Source: Clostridium puniceum
GTDB taxonomy: Bacteria > Bacillota > Clostridia > Clostridiales > Clostridiaceae
NCBI RefSeq assembly: GCF_002006345.1
Contig: NZ_LZZM01000127.1
Span: 1 to 64,000, forward strand
Direction: 5' to 3'
Length of the DNA stretch: 64,000 bases
In this document: positions 7,590 through 17,620 of the stretch, piece by piece
How positions within the stretch are numbered: the stretch's first letter is position 1
Layout: each line of letters begins with the position of its first letter
Program-made: the position numbers and the translations under genes
Notes under the pieces: generated by a model
The model's database searches: none
Told to the model about the DNA's origin: nothing
Seen by the model: only the letters and a program-made list of their open reading frames with translations

Positions 7590-10130
7590 ATGAGTGGCCT
7601 TAAGAAACTTGAAGATGAAAAATTGGATATAAGGGAAAAAGAAGTTGTTTTTGCTAATGAAAATGCAAAGGTATGTGAGTTTAAAAATGCAAGTACAGGA
7701 AATGAAAATCAGTTATACCTTAAACTAAGGGAAAGCATTAAAAAGGCAAAGGCTATTGATATAATAGTTTCTTTTCTTATGGATTCTGGAGTAAAAATGA
7801 TTTTAGAGGATTTAAAAGAAGCCATAGATAGAAATGTAAGTATAAGAATTTTAACAGGAAGTTATTTAAATATCACATCTCCAACAGCTCTTTATATGCT
7901 TAAGGGTGAACTTAAGGATAAAGTAGATTTAAGATTTTACAATGTACATAATAAGTCTTTTCATCCCAAGTCTTACATATTTCATACTGAAAAGGATAGT
8001 GAAATTTATATAGGCTCATCAAATCTTTCAAGGGGAGCTTTAACGGATTCTATTGAATGGAATTACAGATTTCTGCGTTCACAAAATCCTGAAGATTTTA
8101 ATGATTTTTATGGTGAATTTGAGAATTTGTTTAATAATTATTCTGAAATTATAAATGATGAGGTTATGAAGGATTACTCAAAAAACTGGAAAAGACCGGA
8201 GGTTTATAAGGATCTTGAAAAGGCTAAAGAAAATGAAACTAATGAGGATGAATTTGCACTTGAACCAAAAGAAATTGAAGGTAATAAGGTTGTAGAACTT
8301 TTTGAGCCAAAGGGAGCACAGATAGAAGCTTTATATGAATTGGAGAATTCAAGGGAAGAAGGCTTTGATAAAGGGTTAGTAGTAGCTGCGACTGGCGTAG
8401 GAAAGACATACCTTGCGGCTTTTGATTCAATGAAGGCTGAAAGAGTTTTGTTTGTTGCTCATAGAGAAGAAATAATTAAACAGGCAGCTAGAAGCTTTAA
8501 AAATGTTAGGAAATCTGAGGATGTTGGATTCTTTTATAACAGTACTAAGGATAATGATAAAGCAATGATTTTTGCATTGGTGCAAACCTTGGGGAAAGAG
8601 GAATATTTAAAGGAAGAATATTTTAAAAGAGATTATTTTGATTACATAGTAATAGATGAATTCCATCATGCAGTATCAAACAATTATAGAAAAATCATAG
8701 ATTATTTTACACCTAGATTTTTACTTGGCTTAACAGCAACACCTGAAAGACTTGATTCAAAGGATGTATTTTCTCTTTGTGATTATAATATAGTTTATGA
8801 AATAAGGCTTAGTGATGCAATTAATAAAGGGTATCTTTTACCTTTTAGATATTATGGAATTTATGATCAAATGGTAGATTACGAAAATATAGAATTTAAA
8901 AACGGAAAATACAATGATAGAGAATTAGAAGAAGCTTTAATGCTGGATAAAAGAGGAGAATTAATTTTAAAGCATTATGAAAAATATAATTCTGGTAGAG
9001 CTTTAGGGTTTTGTAGTTCTAAAAAACATGCAGAATATATGGCAAAATATTTTTGTGAAAATGGAGTAACCGCAGTTGCAGTATATAGTGGAGAAAATGG
9101 AGAATACGCAGAAAATAGAACAGAAGCAGTAAATAAATTAACCAAGGGAGAAATAAAGGTTATATTTTCTGTAGATATGTTTAATGAAGGTTTAGATATA
9201 CCTGCAATTGATATGGTAATGTTCCTAAGACCAACTCAGTCTCCAACAGTATTTTTGCAGCAGTTAGGAAGAGGACTTAGAAAGCATAAGGATAAAAAAT
9301 ATTTAAATGTCCTAGATTTCATAGGAAATTATAAAAAAGCAGACCTTTTACCATTCTTATTAAGTGGAAAAGCTTACTCTAGAATTGAAGCAAAAAAAGG
9401 AATTCTGAATGAAGATGAATATCCAGAAGATTGCAGAGTGGATTTTGATTTTAGAATTATAGATGTATTTAAGAGATTGGCTGCTAAAGAAATGAATATC
9501 AAAGAGAGGATTTTAGAAGAATTTTTAAGAGTAAAAGAGTTAGTAGGACATAGACCAAGTAGAGTTGAATTTTTCAATAATATAGATGATGAAATATATT
9601 CAGCAATAAAAAGAAACAAAAGTGAACTAAATCCTTTTAATGATTATTTAACCTTCTTAAAAGAAAATGGAGAATTATTTGAAAGTGAAGAAGCTTTATA
9701 TAATAGCATAGGACATGACTTTATTAAAATGATTGAAACAACAAAGATGAGTAAGAGTTATAAGATTCCTGTTTTCCTCGCATTTTATAATGGGGGGAAG
9801 GTTAAGATGGAAATTGATGAAGAGGATGTTTATAGGAGCTTTTATGAGTTTTATAGGAAGGGTAGTAATAAGGTGGATATGCTTAGGGATAAGGGGACGG
9901 AGGATTTTGAAAAGTGGGATAAGGGTAAGTATGTGAGGTTGGCTAGGGAGAATCCGATTAAATTTTTGCTTAAAACTGAGTTTTGTTATTTTAGAACAAA
10001 GGTAGAATTTTTAATTGGATTAAATGAACAGTTGATTAATATTATACAGAATCAAATATTTGTCGAACATATGAGAGATTCTATTGTGTTTAGAGAAAAT
10101 AGATATTATCTAGATAGAAGTGAATTTTAA
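7590..10130 (+). CDS. PLD-nuclease/SF2 helicase fusion
   Basis: About 846 residues from ATG 7590, chosen because GAGGGG lies six bases upstream; a TTG seven codons earlier is less likely. Residues 40-190 are a phospholipase D-type nuclease domain (HPKSYIFHTEKDSEIYIGSSNLSRGAL, the HxK...GSSN half-motif). A DEAD/DEAH-type SF2 helicase follows: Walker A GVGKT near 268, DEFH near 356, TATPER near 384, and motif VI QQLGRGLR near 557. The last 250 residues are a helical region that may be DUF3427-like. Such PLD-helicases translocate on DNA and are common in defence islands; activity against foreign DNA is inference. A paralogue with the same order of domains lies at 42933. Codons near 9790-9955 are noticeably G-richer than the rest. 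Confidence 0.85.
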   Translation: MSGLKKLEDEKLDIREKEVVFANENAKVCEFKNASTGNENQLYLKLRESIKKAKAIDIIVSFLMDSGVKMILEDLKEAIDRNVSIRILTGSYLNITSPTALYMLKGELKDKVDLRFYNVHNKSFHPKSYIFHTEKDSEIYIGSSNLSRGALTDSIEWNYRFLRSQNPEDFNDFYGEFENLFNNYSEIINDEVMKDYSKNWKRPEVYKDLEKAKENETNEDEFALEPKEIEGNKVVELFEPKGAQIEALYELENSREEGFDKGLVVAATGVGKTYLAAFDSMKAERVLFVAHREEIIKQAARSFKNVRKSEDVGFFYNSTKDNDKAMIFALVQTLGKEEYLKEEYFKRDYFDYIVIDEFHHAVSNNYRKIIDYFTPRFLLGLTATPERLDSKDVFSLCDYNIVYEIRLSDAINKGYLLPFRYYGIYDQMVDYENIEFKNGKYNDRELEEALMLDKRGELILKHYEKYNSGRALGFCSSKKHAEYMAKYFCENGVTAVAVYSGENGEYAENRTEAVNKLTKGEIKVIFSVDMFNEGLDIPAIDMVMFLRPTQSPTVFLQQLGRGLRKHKDKKYLNVLDFIGNYKKADLLPFLLSGKAYSRIEAKKGILNEDEYPEDCRVDFDFRIIDVFKRLAAKEMNIKERILEEFLRVKELVGHRPSRVEFFNNIDDEIYSAIKRNKSELNPFNDYLTFLKENGELFESEEALYNSIGHDFIKMIETTKMSKSYKIPVFLAFYNGGKVKMEIDEEDVYRSFYEFYRKGSNKVDMLRDKGTEDFEKWDKGKYVRLARENPIKFLLKTEFCYFRTKVEFLIGLNEQLINIIQNQIFVEHMRDSIVFRENRYYLDRSEF

Positions 10131-10519
10131 TATATGTTTCTTGATTTTATTATGAAATGCCCTAAAATGGCTAAAACGTTATGATTAGTCTTAGAGCAGA
10201 ATTAAAATAAACGGAAAAGTTATATTAGTTTTTTATAAATAAGTAAATTTCATATATCCTAAATAGAAAATTTCACAGATTTGAATCACGTCAAATGTTT
10301 AATGATGCAATTCAAAATAATTCACATGTAAATAATTTGGTTTCAAAGTTTAGTAAAATATACACTTTTTTTATGAGAAATGATATTCAATTTTAAAATT
10401 AATTTATATTAGATAATTTGCTTAATTATTTTGACTATCGGATTTTTTGAAAATTTAAAAGTTATCTATATTTTAATAAATTTTCAGCTTATAAAAAATC
10501 AGTAATTAAAGAAATCGTA
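10131..10519 (+). other. Intergenic region upstream of the retron; weak promoter candidate
   Basis: About 390 AT-rich bases without a convincing gene. A possible promoter for the retron is TTGACT at 10431-10436 with TTTAAA at 10454-10459 (17-bp spacing), about 70 bases before the effector start. The -10 is poor, so this is only a candidate. No strong terminator is seen after the helicase. Confidence 0.35.
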
Positions 10520-10531
10520 ATGAGGTGTTGT

Positions 10532-12583
10532 ATGTCAATTAAGAAGATTAAAATAAAGAATTTTAAATCGATTAAATTTATAGAAATTGAACTTAATACG
10601 TTAAATTGTATAATTGGGAAAAACGGATCAGGAAAATCAAATATACTAAAGGCATTAAAATATTTCTATGATAATTTAACAAGAGATAATTCTAGTAAAA
10701 ATATTTTTGATAAGGAAAATCAATATGCAGAGTATACTGAAATCACAGTAGATTATGATTTTTCCTCAATACTTAAAATTATAAGAGATAGAGAGATGAT
10801 AGATGAAAAGCTAAACCCTTATTTTGAAAAAATTCTGTCTTTGTTTAATTATAAAAATTCCCATGAATATGTAGAAACGAAAGAACATATAATTACTGCA
10901 ACATTAACACAATATAAAAAAAACAATAATAGAGTATGGAATTTAACAGATGAAACAAGAAGCTTATTAAAATCAATATTCCCAATATATCATATAGATT
11001 CAAGACATATTAATCTAACAGATTGGAATAACTTATGGGATATTATTGGGGATATATGCAAAGTTAAAGTTGAGGAACAAGAAGAATTTGAAAGTTCAAT
11101 GGAAGAAAATTTACAAAATAAAGTGGTAGAAGCGTTGTCATATATCCAAGATGAATTTAATAATAATGATATTAATCTACAAACATTTACTAATAGGCAG
11201 AAGTTAGTACATATGTTTCAATTTCAGCTTAAAGGAAGAGAATTTAGACATCATGAAAATGATTTGGATTATTTTTCGGATGGGACAAATTCATATAATT
11301 ATTTAAGGTTACTAATAAACTTAATTAAGACAATAACTCCATTAAAATTTAAGAATTCATTATTAATTGTTGACGAACCAGAAATAGGTTTACATCCTAA
11401 ATTTATTGATAGTTTAATTGAAAGTTTCACATCAATTACAGAACCAACTAGAATAATTTTTACAACACATTCTAGTAGGATGGTAAAGGATATGATTAGT
11501 AGTGGAGCAAATTCTGTTATGTATCATACAATATTGAAAAATAGACATACAATAATTACTAAATTAAATGAGTCAAAAGATAACAGACAAGCTAATATAA
11601 TAACAGAGACGGAAGCATGTTGCTATTTTGCAAAATGTATATTATTTTATGAGGGATATACTGAAAATGAGCTTTTTAACAATAAAAATTTGAAGTCAAT
11701 ATTTCCTTTATTAAAAGAAATAGAATTGTATAGTTTTAATGGTAATAATGTTGGAGTGAAAACTATTCATCCAAGTAACAAGAATCTCGAAATTCCTTTT
11801 TTAGTATTATTAGATATGGATAAAATAATTGCATTTGATAAAAAAGAAAATATATTTAGTATAAAAAGAGATAAATTTTTAAATCCATTATCTGTAAAAG
11901 AGATTGAGAAGAAGGAAAAACTACTTTATGGAAAGAAACGTATACAAACATTGAATGTTAGACAGCAAATCATTGGATATTGCAATGATGTTCGATTTAG
12001 ATTCAATGACTATGGTTTACCATATGATAATTATTTTTATGAATTAAGAGGGTTAATAAAAAACTATTGCAAACAATATGACATTTATCCAGTAAGTACC
12101 ACTATTGAAGGGGTATTAATAAATGAAGGTAACATAGATATTGTATTTGAGTGGATGTGTAGGAGAATAGATAATAAGATAGTTAATATAAATCAGAAAG
12201 CTGATTATATAAAGAAATTAGAATGCTTTTTCAATTTGGAAGAAAGTTTAAAATATAAGGTAGCGGCATTAAGATTATTACATAAGGGCAAGAGTGATAA
12301 CTTATTAAAATATGCAAATAGTAATAAAGAGAAGATTACTGGAGAAAGTCAAGCAAAAAGTAAATTAGATGCGAATAGTAAATTCAAAAAAGCTTATAAT
12401 GATATGAATTGGTATCAAGTTAAAAAGACTAGTGGATGGGTAAGTGAATTTATGAATTATTTCTTTAATAACTATATAAATAATAAAAAAATGACAAAGG
12501 AGGAAGAAATTGAAACATTTAAGGAGCATTTTAAAGAATTATATGATATAATAAAAACTATAGAAAATAAATCTAAATATTAG
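10532..12583 (+). CDS. OLD-family ATPase/TOPRIM nuclease, probable retron effector
   Basis: About 683 residues from ATG 10532, chosen because GAGGTG lies six bases upstream; ATG 10520 is in frame but lacks spacing. The N-terminus is an ABC/SMC-like ATPase: Walker A GKNGSGKS near residue 29, Walker B IVDEPEIGLHP near 280, and a TTHSS switch near 312. A TOPRIM domain follows with the acidic motifs ILFYEGYTE (near 373) and LVLLDMDK (near 426), the arrangement of OLD nucleases. The remaining C-terminus is helical and lysine-rich. Retron-Eco8-type systems pair such an OLD protein with a reverse transcriptase and an msDNA, as the next two features do. The nuclease is expected to be held inactive until phage disturbs the msDNA-RT complex; that is inference from the family. 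Confidence 0.8.
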   Translation: MSIKKIKIKNFKSIKFIEIELNTLNCIIGKNGSGKSNILKALKYFYDNLTRDNSSKNIFDKENQYAEYTEITVDYDFSSILKIIRDREMIDEKLNPYFEKILSLFNYKNSHEYVETKEHIITATLTQYKKNNNRVWNLTDETRSLLKSIFPIYHIDSRHINLTDWNNLWDIIGDICKVKVEEQEEFESSMEENLQNKVVEALSYIQDEFNNNDINLQTFTNRQKLVHMFQFQLKGREFRHHENDLDYFSDGTNSYNYLRLLINLIKTITPLKFKNSLLIVDEPEIGLHPKFIDSLIESFTSITEPTRIIFTTHSSRMVKDMISSGANSVMYHTILKNRHTIITKLNESKDNRQANIITETEACCYFAKCILFYEGYTENELFNNKNLKSIFPLLKEIELYSFNGNNVGVKTIHPSNKNLEIPFLVLLDMDKIIAFDKKENIFSIKRDKFLNPLSVKEIEKKEKLLYGKKRIQTLNVRQQIIGYCNDVRFRFNDYGLPYDNYFYELRGLIKNYCKQYDIYPVSTTIEGVLINEGNIDIVFEWMCRRIDNKIVNINQKADYIKKLECFFNLEESLKYKVAALRLLHKGKSDNLLKYANSNKEKITGESQAKSKLDANSKFKKAYNDMNWYQVKKTSGWVSEFMNYFFNNYINNKKMTKEEEIETFKEHFKELYDIIKTIENKSKY

Positions 12584-12810
12584 AGATAGAGTGAGTAGTA
12601 AACTAGACGTTTAGAGCATCTTAAATTGTCTGGCCTTGTTGAAATAACTTATATGTTAAACTAATACTATAGTACATATTAAATTGTTAGAATCCAAGGA
12701 AAATTTGTCACAATTACAGGACATAACTTTATTATTATTATTATTATCTATTGTATATTCTTATTCGATTCTAGAATATGCGAGGCAGTAAGATTGTACT
12801 TATTCTATCT
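12584..12810 (+). ncRNA. Candidate retron msr-msd RNA
   Basis: The gap between effector and RT is bounded by AGATAGAGTGAGTA (12584-12597) and TACTTATTCTATCT (12797-12810). These pair over all 14 positions as RNA: twelve Watson-Crick pairs and two G-U pairs. This is the expected a1/a2 stem of a retron, ending 12 bases before the first RT start codon. Just inside a1, GTTTAGAGC offers a guanosine in a context like the usual TTAGC branch site. Internal stems are possible (TAAAC/GTTTA, ATATGT/ACATAT, AATTGT/ACAATT, and TATATTCT with AGAATATG), and a (TTA) run at 12729-12745 separates two halves. Boundaries of msr and msd and the branch G are not fixed by eye. Confidence 0.6.
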
Positions 12811-12839
12811 GTAGTATTTATATGAAATGGATTATAATT

Positions 12840-13961
12840 ATGGCAATTAGAACGATATACGATGAAGAATTTTTTTATAAAAATATTTTAAGAGAAGAAA
12901 AAGAAAATGTAATTGAAATTATAAATAAAAAGAAAGAATATTATTACAATAAAACTATTAATAAAAAGAATGGAGTCAGAAATTTAAAGTGTATAATAGA
13001 AGATAGTCCACTTTACTTTTTGCAAAAGAACTTGGTAAATTATTTCTTAAACAATATTCCTTTACCGTTATATGTATATGGATTTAGAAAAGGGGTTTCT
13101 TACAAGAAGTACTTAGAAGTACATTTAAGGGAAGAGGTTGATAATAATTATTTAGAATCAAATTCAAGAAAAGATGTTAGCAAAGATTGCTTACAGCCAC
13201 ATTTAAGAAACTATATTGGTAAAAAAACATGTTATATTAGAATTGATATAAAAAGTTTTTTTGATTCTATTAATTTAGATCTAATAAAAAAAATTTTTAG
13301 TAATTACTTTACACCTAAGGATTCTTTTTTAAAAGACGAACTTCTTGAGATTTTTTCACAGATTGTTACATTAGATAATCTATTACCGCAAGGAGCAGTA
13401 ACTTCTCCTACAATATCCAACATAATTTTTATTAGAGAAGATATTAGAATTTACAATTATTGTAATAAATTAAATATTAAATATTCTAGATATGCAGATG
13501 ATATGCTATTTTCATCAAAGCATAATAAGGTGTTTAAAACTTACTTTATAAATATGATTACAAAGATACTTGATGAAAATGGTTTTAAGATTAATTATTC
13601 AAAAACTAAAAAAGGGCTTGATGAGATTTCATTAAATGGATTTGTAATATCAAATTGTATTTCATTATCTAGGGGAAGAAAACATGATATTTCTAAAATA
13701 TTATATATTTTTGATACACTTAAGCCATTTAGTACAAGTACATACCTAAATATGCTCAACGATAAGGATAATAATTTTAAATATATTAAATATAAAGCAG
13801 ATTGCTACTTTTCAAGCAGAGGAAAACTTATTAATTATTTATGCGGATATAGATCATTTTTGATTAATTGGTTGCCAAGAGAAAATGAAGAGCTAACATA
13901 TAATAAAGTGAAAAGATTAATTGATAGGATTCAGGAAGTTATTCTTAAAATTCAAGAATAG
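12840..13961 (+). CDS. Retron-type reverse transcriptase
   Basis: About 373 residues from ATG 12840 (ATG 12822 is in frame; neither has a strong Shine-Dalgarno). RT blocks are clear: YGFRKGVSY near 75-85, RIDIKSFFDSI near 132 (domain 3 with the first catalytic Asp), LPQGAVTSPTISN near 182 (domain 4), RYADDMLF near 218 (catalytic YADD), and LNGFVISN near 262, where retron RTs carry their VTG-like motif. Between the GFRKG block and the first Asp, LEVHL and LQPHL occur where retrons have NAxxH, with an extra 25-residue hydrophilic insertion between them. It would reverse-transcribe the msd of the upstream RNA from a 2'-OH branch G. Length and compactness exclude a group II intron maturase. Confidence 0.85.
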   Translation: MAIRTIYDEEFFYKNILREEKENVIEIINKKKEYYYNKTINKKNGVRNLKCIIEDSPLYFLQKNLVNYFLNNIPLPLYVYGFRKGVSYKKYLEVHLREEVDNNYLESNSRKDVSKDCLQPHLRNYIGKKTCYIRIDIKSFFDSINLDLIKKIFSNYFTPKDSFLKDELLEIFSQIVTLDNLLPQGAVTSPTISNIIFIREDIRIYNYCNKLNIKYSRYADDMLFSSKHNKVFKTYFINMITKILDENGFKINYSKTKKGLDEISLNGFVISNCISLSRGRKHDISKILYIFDTLKPFSTSTYLNMLNDKDNNFKYIKYKADCYFSSRGKLINYLCGYRSFLINWLPRENEELTYNKVKRLIDRIQEVILKIQE

Positions 13962-14091
13962 AAAAGGGGGAGAATGTAATGATTTAGCATAAATAGGAGC
14001 TTATATATTTATAGGCTCTTATTTGCGTATAAAAATATCAATAGTTATTAATTTGGTTATAAAAAATATATAATGAGTGGGATGTGGACAA

Positions 14092-15636
14092 ATGTCGAAG
14101 AAAAATATATTTCTATTGCTATTATTCACTATTATTTGTTTTAGCCTTTTTACAAGGAGTGTTGTTCTAGCAAACACCGAAAATACTATTAGTACAGAAC
14201 AAGGAAACTTAAATTTGCAAGAGATAAAAACAAGATTAGAAATTGAAAAATTAAGTACTGATATAAAAAATTCTAATAATTCTATAGTATTTCAATATAT
14301 TACACTTGCTTGTACTGCAGTTACTGTGATAATTTCGTTGAGAACTATGAGTAATCAAATTAATACATTTAGAATGCAAACAGAGCAAAATAAAAAACAG
14401 CAAATGACTAGTTTTTTATCTCAACTTGCAAGCAGTGATGAACCAACAAAAGTTGGTGCAATACAAGCTTTAGGAAAATATGAAGAAGCATTGCCTTACT
14501 TAGTTAATTTATTAAAATTTAAAACATCCTATTTTGTAGCTGACACTGTAATGGTTACGCTTATAAATAATGCTGAGAAAAGTCTTAAGCTTCTGATAGA
14601 TGAGAGTAAGTCAGCAAAACTTGAAAAAATAAAATTAGCAGGTGAACTTACAGCTTTAGATGAAAAGGAAGATGAAATAATTAAGTTACTAGATATTGAT
14701 ATTGAGGTGTTTAAAGAGTGGAAAGAAAGTGAACTATTTAAAGATTCTAAAGATAGAATTACTTATAATATTGAATTGCAATGTAAGAACGGAGAGTCAT
14801 CAAGAGCAGAAATCATCTCAATTGAGAAGAAAAAAATAATTACAAATGTAGAATTAGTAGATAATTTATTAAAAGAATTAGTAAAAATAACATCAGGAAT
14901 AATAAAAAAGTTATCTCAGTTAGAAAAGAAATTCAGTATAGAGGGAGCTTATTTACCTAAAATTAGTTTATATGAGTTGAATTTATCAGAGTGGAATTTA
15001 TATAAGGCTGATTTATCAAATGCAAATTTAAAAAAATGTATATTTATTAATACAAAGTTTGAAAATGCAATATTAAAAAATACATCATTTAGGGAAGGAA
15101 TTTTTGAAAACAACAAATTTTGTGGAAATATTTATGATAATTGTGATTTTAGCAAGTGCAAACTTGAAAATGTTGAATTTAGTAATATAGAGACTTTAGG
15201 AGTATTGTTCAAAGGAGCTGTATTAAGAAAATGCAGATTTATCAACTGTGTGTATAAATTATCAAGAATGGAGGGAATAAATCTTACAGAAGCTAAAATC
15301 AAAGATACGAAATTTTATGAGGCTAATTTTATGAATGCAGAGATTGACAATAGAAACATTTTTGAGAGAGTAGATTTTAATGGTTCGAGATTTGATGGAA
15401 GTAAGAATATTAGATCTAAATTTAGTGAATGCAAGATGTTTGGTGTTAATTTTAATAATGCATCTTATAAAAGTTGTAGATTGAATAGTGTAGAATTTAA
15501 GGATATAAAAGAATGTAATAATTTAATATGTGAAAATAATAAATATCATCTAATAAAATTTCAAGATGGATGCGAATATCTGAAACAATATATTGAGGAG
15601 TGTAATGATATTTCTAATATAACATTTGGTGATTAG
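14092..15636 (+). CDS. Membrane-anchored pentapeptide-repeat protein
   Basis: About 514 residues; ATG 14092 is chosen over GTG 14077. A hydrophobic signal or anchor (residues 4-27) and a second transmembrane helix (near 67-88, IVFQYITLACTAVTVIISL) flank a short extracytoplasmic segment. A HEAT-like helical part follows (TKVGAIQALGKYEEALPYL). From about residue 290 to 490 there are pentapeptide repeats of the A(D/N)Lxx type (NLSEWNLYKADLSNANLKKC and onwards), which form a right-handed quadrilateral beta-helix. It starts 130 bases after the RT. An imperfect hairpin (TAGGAGC/GCTCTTA) at about 13995-14020 lies between them, so transcription may be separate. A role as a second retron component or an independent membrane defence protein is speculation. 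Confidence 0.75.
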   Translation: MSKKNIFLLLLFTIICFSLFTRSVVLANTENTISTEQGNLNLQEIKTRLEIEKLSTDIKNSNNSIVFQYITLACTAVTVIISLRTMSNQINTFRMQTEQNKKQQMTSFLSQLASSDEPTKVGAIQALGKYEEALPYLVNLLKFKTSYFVADTVMVTLINNAEKSLKLLIDESKSAKLEKIKLAGELTALDEKEDEIIKLLDIDIEVFKEWKESELFKDSKDRITYNIELQCKNGESSRAEIISIEKKKIITNVELVDNLLKELVKITSGIIKKLSQLEKKFSIEGAYLPKISLYELNLSEWNLYKADLSNANLKKCIFINTKFENAILKNTSFREGIFENNKFCGNIYDNCDFSKCKLENVEFSNIETLGVLFKGAVLRKCRFINCVYKLSRMEGINLTEAKIKDTKFYEANFMNAEIDNRNIFERVDFNGSRFDGSKNIRSKFSECKMFGVNFNNASYKSCRLNSVEFKDIKECNNLICENNKYHLIKFQDGCEYLKQYIEECNDISNITFGD

Positions 15637-15830
15637 TTTTAACTATTTTTGAGTTATAGATACAGATTACGTATCATGATATATCTATATTCAAGCATAA
15701 AAAAGTTTCTAAAATATAATTCATAAAACTTAATCAATACTTCAATAGAAAAAGTACTAAATAATGAAGAATTTTAAGAATTAAAGTATATAACTATTTC
15801 ATTAACCCATATTGATTTTTAGGAAAATAG

Positions 15831-16029
15831 ATAAAGATCCTGTTTTAGTAGTAGAAGTTTATGGATAGGCTTTCCATGCAAATAATCCTAAGCAGCTACA
15901 GAGAGACAGAATGGAGGATGGAATTTTGAAGAAATATAATATACAAATATTGACGTTGTCTACTAATGGAAGTTGGAAGAAGCGAAGCTTAAGGATAAAT
16001 TAATTCATGTGCTTGATTTTAATTTATGA
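15831..16029 (+). pseudogene. DUF2726 nuclease-like remnant
   Basis: DPVLVVEVYG-stop-AFHANNPKQLQRDRMEDGILKKYNIQIL is recognisable, then the frame shifts near 15975 and continues EEAKLKDKLIHVLDFNL to a stop at 16029. This is the C-terminal half of a DUF2726 (restriction-endonuclease-like, PD-(D/E)XK) domain, in which VVEVDGYAFH and a final RL-S/T-T segment are conserved. One in-frame TAG replaces the tyrosine codon of the core motif. The rest of the 535-base gap (15637-15830 and 16030-16171) holds nothing else I can support. Confidence 0.6.
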
Positions 16030-16171
16030 CAAAAATTGTAAATAGATAATTACAAAACATGGGAAATGAATAATGATTATGTTATAATTTTCTATAATAA
16101 TATAAAAATTAGGAAGAATAAAATGACATAAATGATTAAATAAAATTATTGAAAGTAGGGTTAATTATAAT

Positions 16172-17599
16172 ATGGGATTTATTTCGAATTTATTGAATAT
16201 AGAAAATTCACAATTTAAAACTATCTCAAAACCAACAGCAATTAAGGAATTTGGAACAGAAAATGATAATTTACAAGTCTTAGATGAATTATTATCAAAG
16301 TTAAAGAATGATGAGAAAAAGGAATTAGTTAATAAAGAAATAAAAGCAATGAAAAGAGGACTGCAAGGCGAAAAAACAGTTGACTTTGAGTTTAGAAATT
16401 GTGTTTCACCATTCATATATTTGCATGATGTAAGAATAGAATATGATGAGCGAACTTCTCAAATTGATTATTTGGTTATAACAAAGAAATATATTTGTGT
16501 TATTGAAACAAAGCAGCTTTTAGGAGATGTAAATATTAATAGTGAAGGAGAATTTGTAAGGGTTTATAAAAATAAAAATGGATATGAAAATAAAGAAGGA
16601 ATGCTTAGTCCAATTGAACAGAATAGGAAACATGTAAATTTAATAAAGAGAATTCTTAAAGAAGTTTTTGAATGTGAAAATGTACCAGTGAAATCTCTTG
16701 TTATAATGGCTAATCCAAAAGCAATAATAAGAAAAAAATATGCATCGGAAGAAATACAAAATCAAATAATAAGAGCCGAAAACTTAGGAAATTATATTGA
16801 AAATTTGGATAACGAATTCAAAAAAGTAGTTTTTAAAGAAGAAACAGCATTTAAAATAGCAGAATACTTTAAAGAAAAGCATACACCTATAAACATAGAT
16901 TATAGAGCAAAGTTTGGAATAACAGAACAAGATTTTTGTGAGGAAAGCAGCATTGTAGAAAAAGATATTAGTGAAGAACAGAAAATAGATTCTAATGATT
17001 TAAACGCTACAGAAAAACTGAGTGAAGATGGAATAAATCTAGCAATTGAGCTAAGTGAAAGTGATATAGACCTTGCAGAAAAATTAAAACTTTATAGAAA
17101 TGAAAAAGCTAAAGAAGAAGGTTATAGTGGGTTAAAATATCATTATGTTTTTCCTAGTAGCACAATTAATAATCTCGTAGAAAAGAAACCTCAAACAGTT
17201 GAACAATTACATGATATAAAAGGACTAGGTGAAGTAAAGATTAATAAGTATGGTAATGATATTTTAAAGATTATCCAAGAGTATGTTGCAAATGGAAAGG
17301 ATACGAATGAGAAAAATCATGATGAACTTAATATTCACGGTGAGAAAGAAATAAAAGATCAATTAAAGAAATTCAGAACAGAAACAGCTAAAAAAGAGAA
17401 AATAAAACCATTTATGGTTTTTAAAGATGAGCAAATTGAGGAATTAATTAAGGTAAAGCCTAAAACGAAAGGTCAGCTTTTAGAAGTAAAGGGTTTTGGT
17501 GAAATTAAAGTTGAGAAATATGGAGAAGGAATTCTTAATGTGTTTAATATAATAGATAAAATTGAATCTTTTTCAGGAAATAATGAAATTGTAAAATAG
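16172..17599 (+). CDS. NERD nuclease-like protein with two HRDC domains
   Basis: 475 residues. Residues 60-190 are a NERD (nuclease-related, PD-(D/E)XK) domain: RGLQGEKTVDFEF, then QIDYLVITKKYICVIETKQL, giving the D...ExK catalytic pattern near residues 98-113. Two HRDC domains follow, residues 300-370 (EKLKLYRNEKAKEEGYSG... and IKGLGEVKINKYG) and 392-465 (KKFRTETAKKEK... VKGFGEIKVEKYG); HRDC domains bind DNA in RecQ-type helicases. The acidic linker at 250-300 carries imperfect repeats. It lies 21 bases before the McrB-like gene and is almost surely in the same operon, so it may act as an accessory nuclease or DNA sensor. That coupling is inference. Confidence 0.8.
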   Translation: MGFISNLLNIENSQFKTISKPTAIKEFGTENDNLQVLDELLSKLKNDEKKELVNKEIKAMKRGLQGEKTVDFEFRNCVSPFIYLHDVRIEYDERTSQIDYLVITKKYICVIETKQLLGDVNINSEGEFVRVYKNKNGYENKEGMLSPIEQNRKHVNLIKRILKEVFECENVPVKSLVIMANPKAIIRKKYASEEIQNQIIRAENLGNYIENLDNEFKKVVFKEETAFKIAEYFKEKHTPINIDYRAKFGITEQDFCEESSIVEKDISEEQKIDSNDLNATEKLSEDGINLAIELSESDIDLAEKLKLYRNEKAKEEGYSGLKYHYVFPSSTINNLVEKKPQTVEQLHDIKGLGEVKINKYGNDILKIIQEYVANGKDTNEKNHDELNIHGEKEIKDQLKKFRTETAKKEKIKPFMVFKDEQIEELIKVKPKTKGQLLEVKGFGEIKVEKYGEGILNVFNIIDKIESFSGNNEIVK

Positions 17600-17620
17600 T
17601 TTGATAGGAAGATTGATGAA

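Noticed and set aside
12840-13961. Group II intron maturase or diversity-generating RT
   Set aside because: The protein lacks maturase X/En domains, there is no intron structure or template/variable repeat pair, and an effector gene with an inverted-repeat RNA sits directly upstream.
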